Below, in pieces: positions 5,358 to 6,040 of a stretch of 6,040 nt of DNA. The position numbers and the translations under genes were made by a program. Under the pieces are notes generated by a model. That model was not told the origin of the DNA and made no database searches. It saw only the letters and a program-made list of their open reading frames with translations. How positions within the stretch are numbered: position 1 is the first letter of the stretch; each line of letters begins with the position of its first letter. This DNA is from an uncultured Paenibacillaceae bacterium (GTDB lineage Bacteria > Bacillota > Bacilli > Aneurinibacillales > Aneurinibacillaceae), in NCBI GenBank assembly GCA_937874515.1, contig CALNBV010000166.1, positions 1 through 6,040 of the forward strand, given 5' to 3'.

Positions 5358-5488
5358 GGCATCCCCTCCCCTTACTCTACCTTATGCAAAGAAATGCCTA
5401 AAAGTGAATTTATTTAGGATAAAAAAAAAATAACGGTAAAAAATACTATTTGATTCATGAATTATTTTTCTATTAAAGGTGTTGTTAA
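5358..5488. other. Divergent intergenic region between the small membrane protein and the gerA-type gene
   Basis: The 131 bp are AT-rich and hold a run of ten A (5421-5430), a perfect 10-bp palindrome ATTCATGAAT (5453-5462), and the ribosome binding sites of both genes. For the minus-strand gene, TTCACT (5408-5403) and CATAAG (5386-5381) at 16 nt form a weak SigA-like pair. For the plus-strand gene, GGATA (5417-5421) and AATACTA (5442-5448) resemble a forespore SigG promoter (GNATR, CATNNTA), but the spacing is 20 nt instead of about 18. None of these promoters is secure. Confidence 0.4.
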
Positions 5489-6040
5489 ATGATGCGAGCC
5501 AAAAAGTCCCTAAAAGAAATGTTAAAACGCTTTTCTCCCGCACCATCACAACAACAAAATTCTGGGGGAGCAAAACAACAACAACAACAAAAAAAACAAG
5601 AAAAGCCTAAAAAGCCCCTTTTTGTCAGCCTGGAACAAAACGTTGCTGAGATTAAAAGCGTTCTGGGAAACAGCAGTGACCTGGTCATTCGAGAAGTTAG
5701 CATCGGGACACAAGGGCAAATCAAAGCTTGCTTAGCTTATACCGATGGTTTAGTGGATGCAAAAGTAATTCAGGAATCCATTTTAGAATCCTTTCTTTTT
5801 AAAGTGAGTACCACTTCCCCTGCAATTGATTATGAAAGAGGAGGAGACTCCCTTTTAACATTTATCAAAGAATACGCACTTACCGTTGCTGATGTAAAAA
5901 ACATTTCTGATTTTCCAATCCTGTTTCACTCCCTGTTATCAGGGGAAACCGTGATTCTTATTGATGGGTATAACCAGGGATTTGGCGCCAGCACAAAAGG
6001 CGCTGAACATCGTACTATTACAGAACCCTCCGTGCAAACA
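5489..6040 (+). CDS. GerA-family spore germination receptor A subunit, N-terminal part (gene continues beyond window)
   Basis: A subunit of a GerA-type nutrient germinant receptor, which in dormant endospores sits in the inner membrane and triggers germination. 184 residues are present of roughly 480-540, so only the N-terminal cytoplasmic domain is seen. A basic leader (1-16) and a Gln/Lys/Pro linker (17-43) precede the conserved part, which begins LEQNVAEIKSVLGNSSDLVI (48-67). Family features follow: YTDGLVDAKVIQESIL (84-99), then SLLSGETVILIDGYNQG (148-164) and STKGAEHRTITEP (168-180), matching the SGDTVLLIDG...TRGWERRxxxEP pattern of GerAA/GerKA. The start is ATG at 5489, directly followed by a second ATG; AAAGGTG (5475-5481), 7 nt upstream, fits the first best. 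Membrane helices lie beyond the window. Which receptor (GerA, GerB, GerK or other) cannot be decided. B and C subunit genes are expected to follow. Confidence 0.93.
   Translation, partial: MMRAKKSLKEMLKRFSPAPSQQQNSGGAKQQQQQKKQEKPKKPLFVSLEQNVAEIKSVLGNSSDLVIREVSIGTQGQIKACLAYTDGLVDAKVIQESILESFLFKVSTTSPAIDYERGGDSLLTFIKEYALTVADVKNISDFPILFHSLLSGETVILIDGYNQGFGASTKGAEHRTITEPSVQT
5549..5599 (+). repeat. CAA-repeat and A-rich low-complexity tract encoding a poly-Gln/Lys linker
   Basis: Three CAA codons (5549-5557) and then five CAA codons (5576-5590) are followed by AAA AAA CAA, creating an eight-A run (5589-5596). They encode QQQ and QQQQQKKQ between the basic N-terminus and the folded domain of the germination receptor subunit. 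Tracts of this kind vary in length easily. Confidence 0.85.

Noticed and set aside
5382..5724. Minus-strand open frames opposite the gerA-type gene start (5382-5573 and 5485-5724)
   Set aside because: Both are antisense to a recognisable GerA N-terminus. The Cys/Phe runs come from the complement of the CAA and AAG repeats.

Overview
The window looks like chromosomal DNA of a spore-forming Bacillota, most likely in the broad Bacillales. The grounds are low to moderate GC, strong GGAGG-type ribosome binding sites, two TTG starts backed by such sites, an endospore germinant-receptor A subunit at the right edge, and an ABC system matching Bacillus subtilis YknWXYZ. The genus cannot be told from the sequence.

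Left half (1-3771): an efflux-type ABC transporter locus. On the minus strand, reading right to left, are a membrane-fusion protein (yknX-like, 2945-1734), an ATPase (yknY-like, 1737-1060) and a MacB/FtsX-type permease (yknZ-like, 1063 to beyond base 1). Each pair is joined by a 4-base ATGA overlap, so they are almost certainly one translationally coupled operon. Divergently, on the plus strand, is a five-helix Yip1-family membrane protein (3058-3771) resembling YknW. In B. subtilis, YknW helps YknXYZ assemble, and the four-part system protects against the SDP cannibalism toxin. There all four genes lie in one operon. Here yknW is flipped, and the 112-bp gap carries overlapping back-to-back promoter candidates plus a 17-bp dyad, TGTTATGATAGATAACA, that covers both. 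This is the most interesting point in the window: it suggests a shared regulatory switch.

Middle (3771-4979): a perfect 19-bp stem, starting on the last base of the yknW stop codon, separates yknW from the convergent minus-strand gene comFC (phosphoribosyltransferase-fold competence protein with four zinc-type CxxC pairs). comFC starts at TTG and has no comFA helicase gene beside it. Upstream of it lies about 360 bp without a supported gene. This stretch may hold weak comFC promoter elements and perhaps debris of a mobile element.

Right part (4980-6040): a 125-residue minus-strand protein with one N-terminal membrane anchor and a short region like the start of a family-2 glycosyltransferase (DQGSEDET motif). 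It is divergent from the 5' part of a gerA-type germination receptor gene, which runs off the window. The receptor's N-terminus has a Gln/Lys-rich linker encoded by CAA repeats and an A8 run.

No tRNA, rRNA, CRISPR array, intact insertion sequence or phage gene was seen. Nothing here is clearly a wholly new system. The unusual points are the rearranged YknWXYZ locus with its divergent control region and the small glycosyltransferase-like membrane protein.
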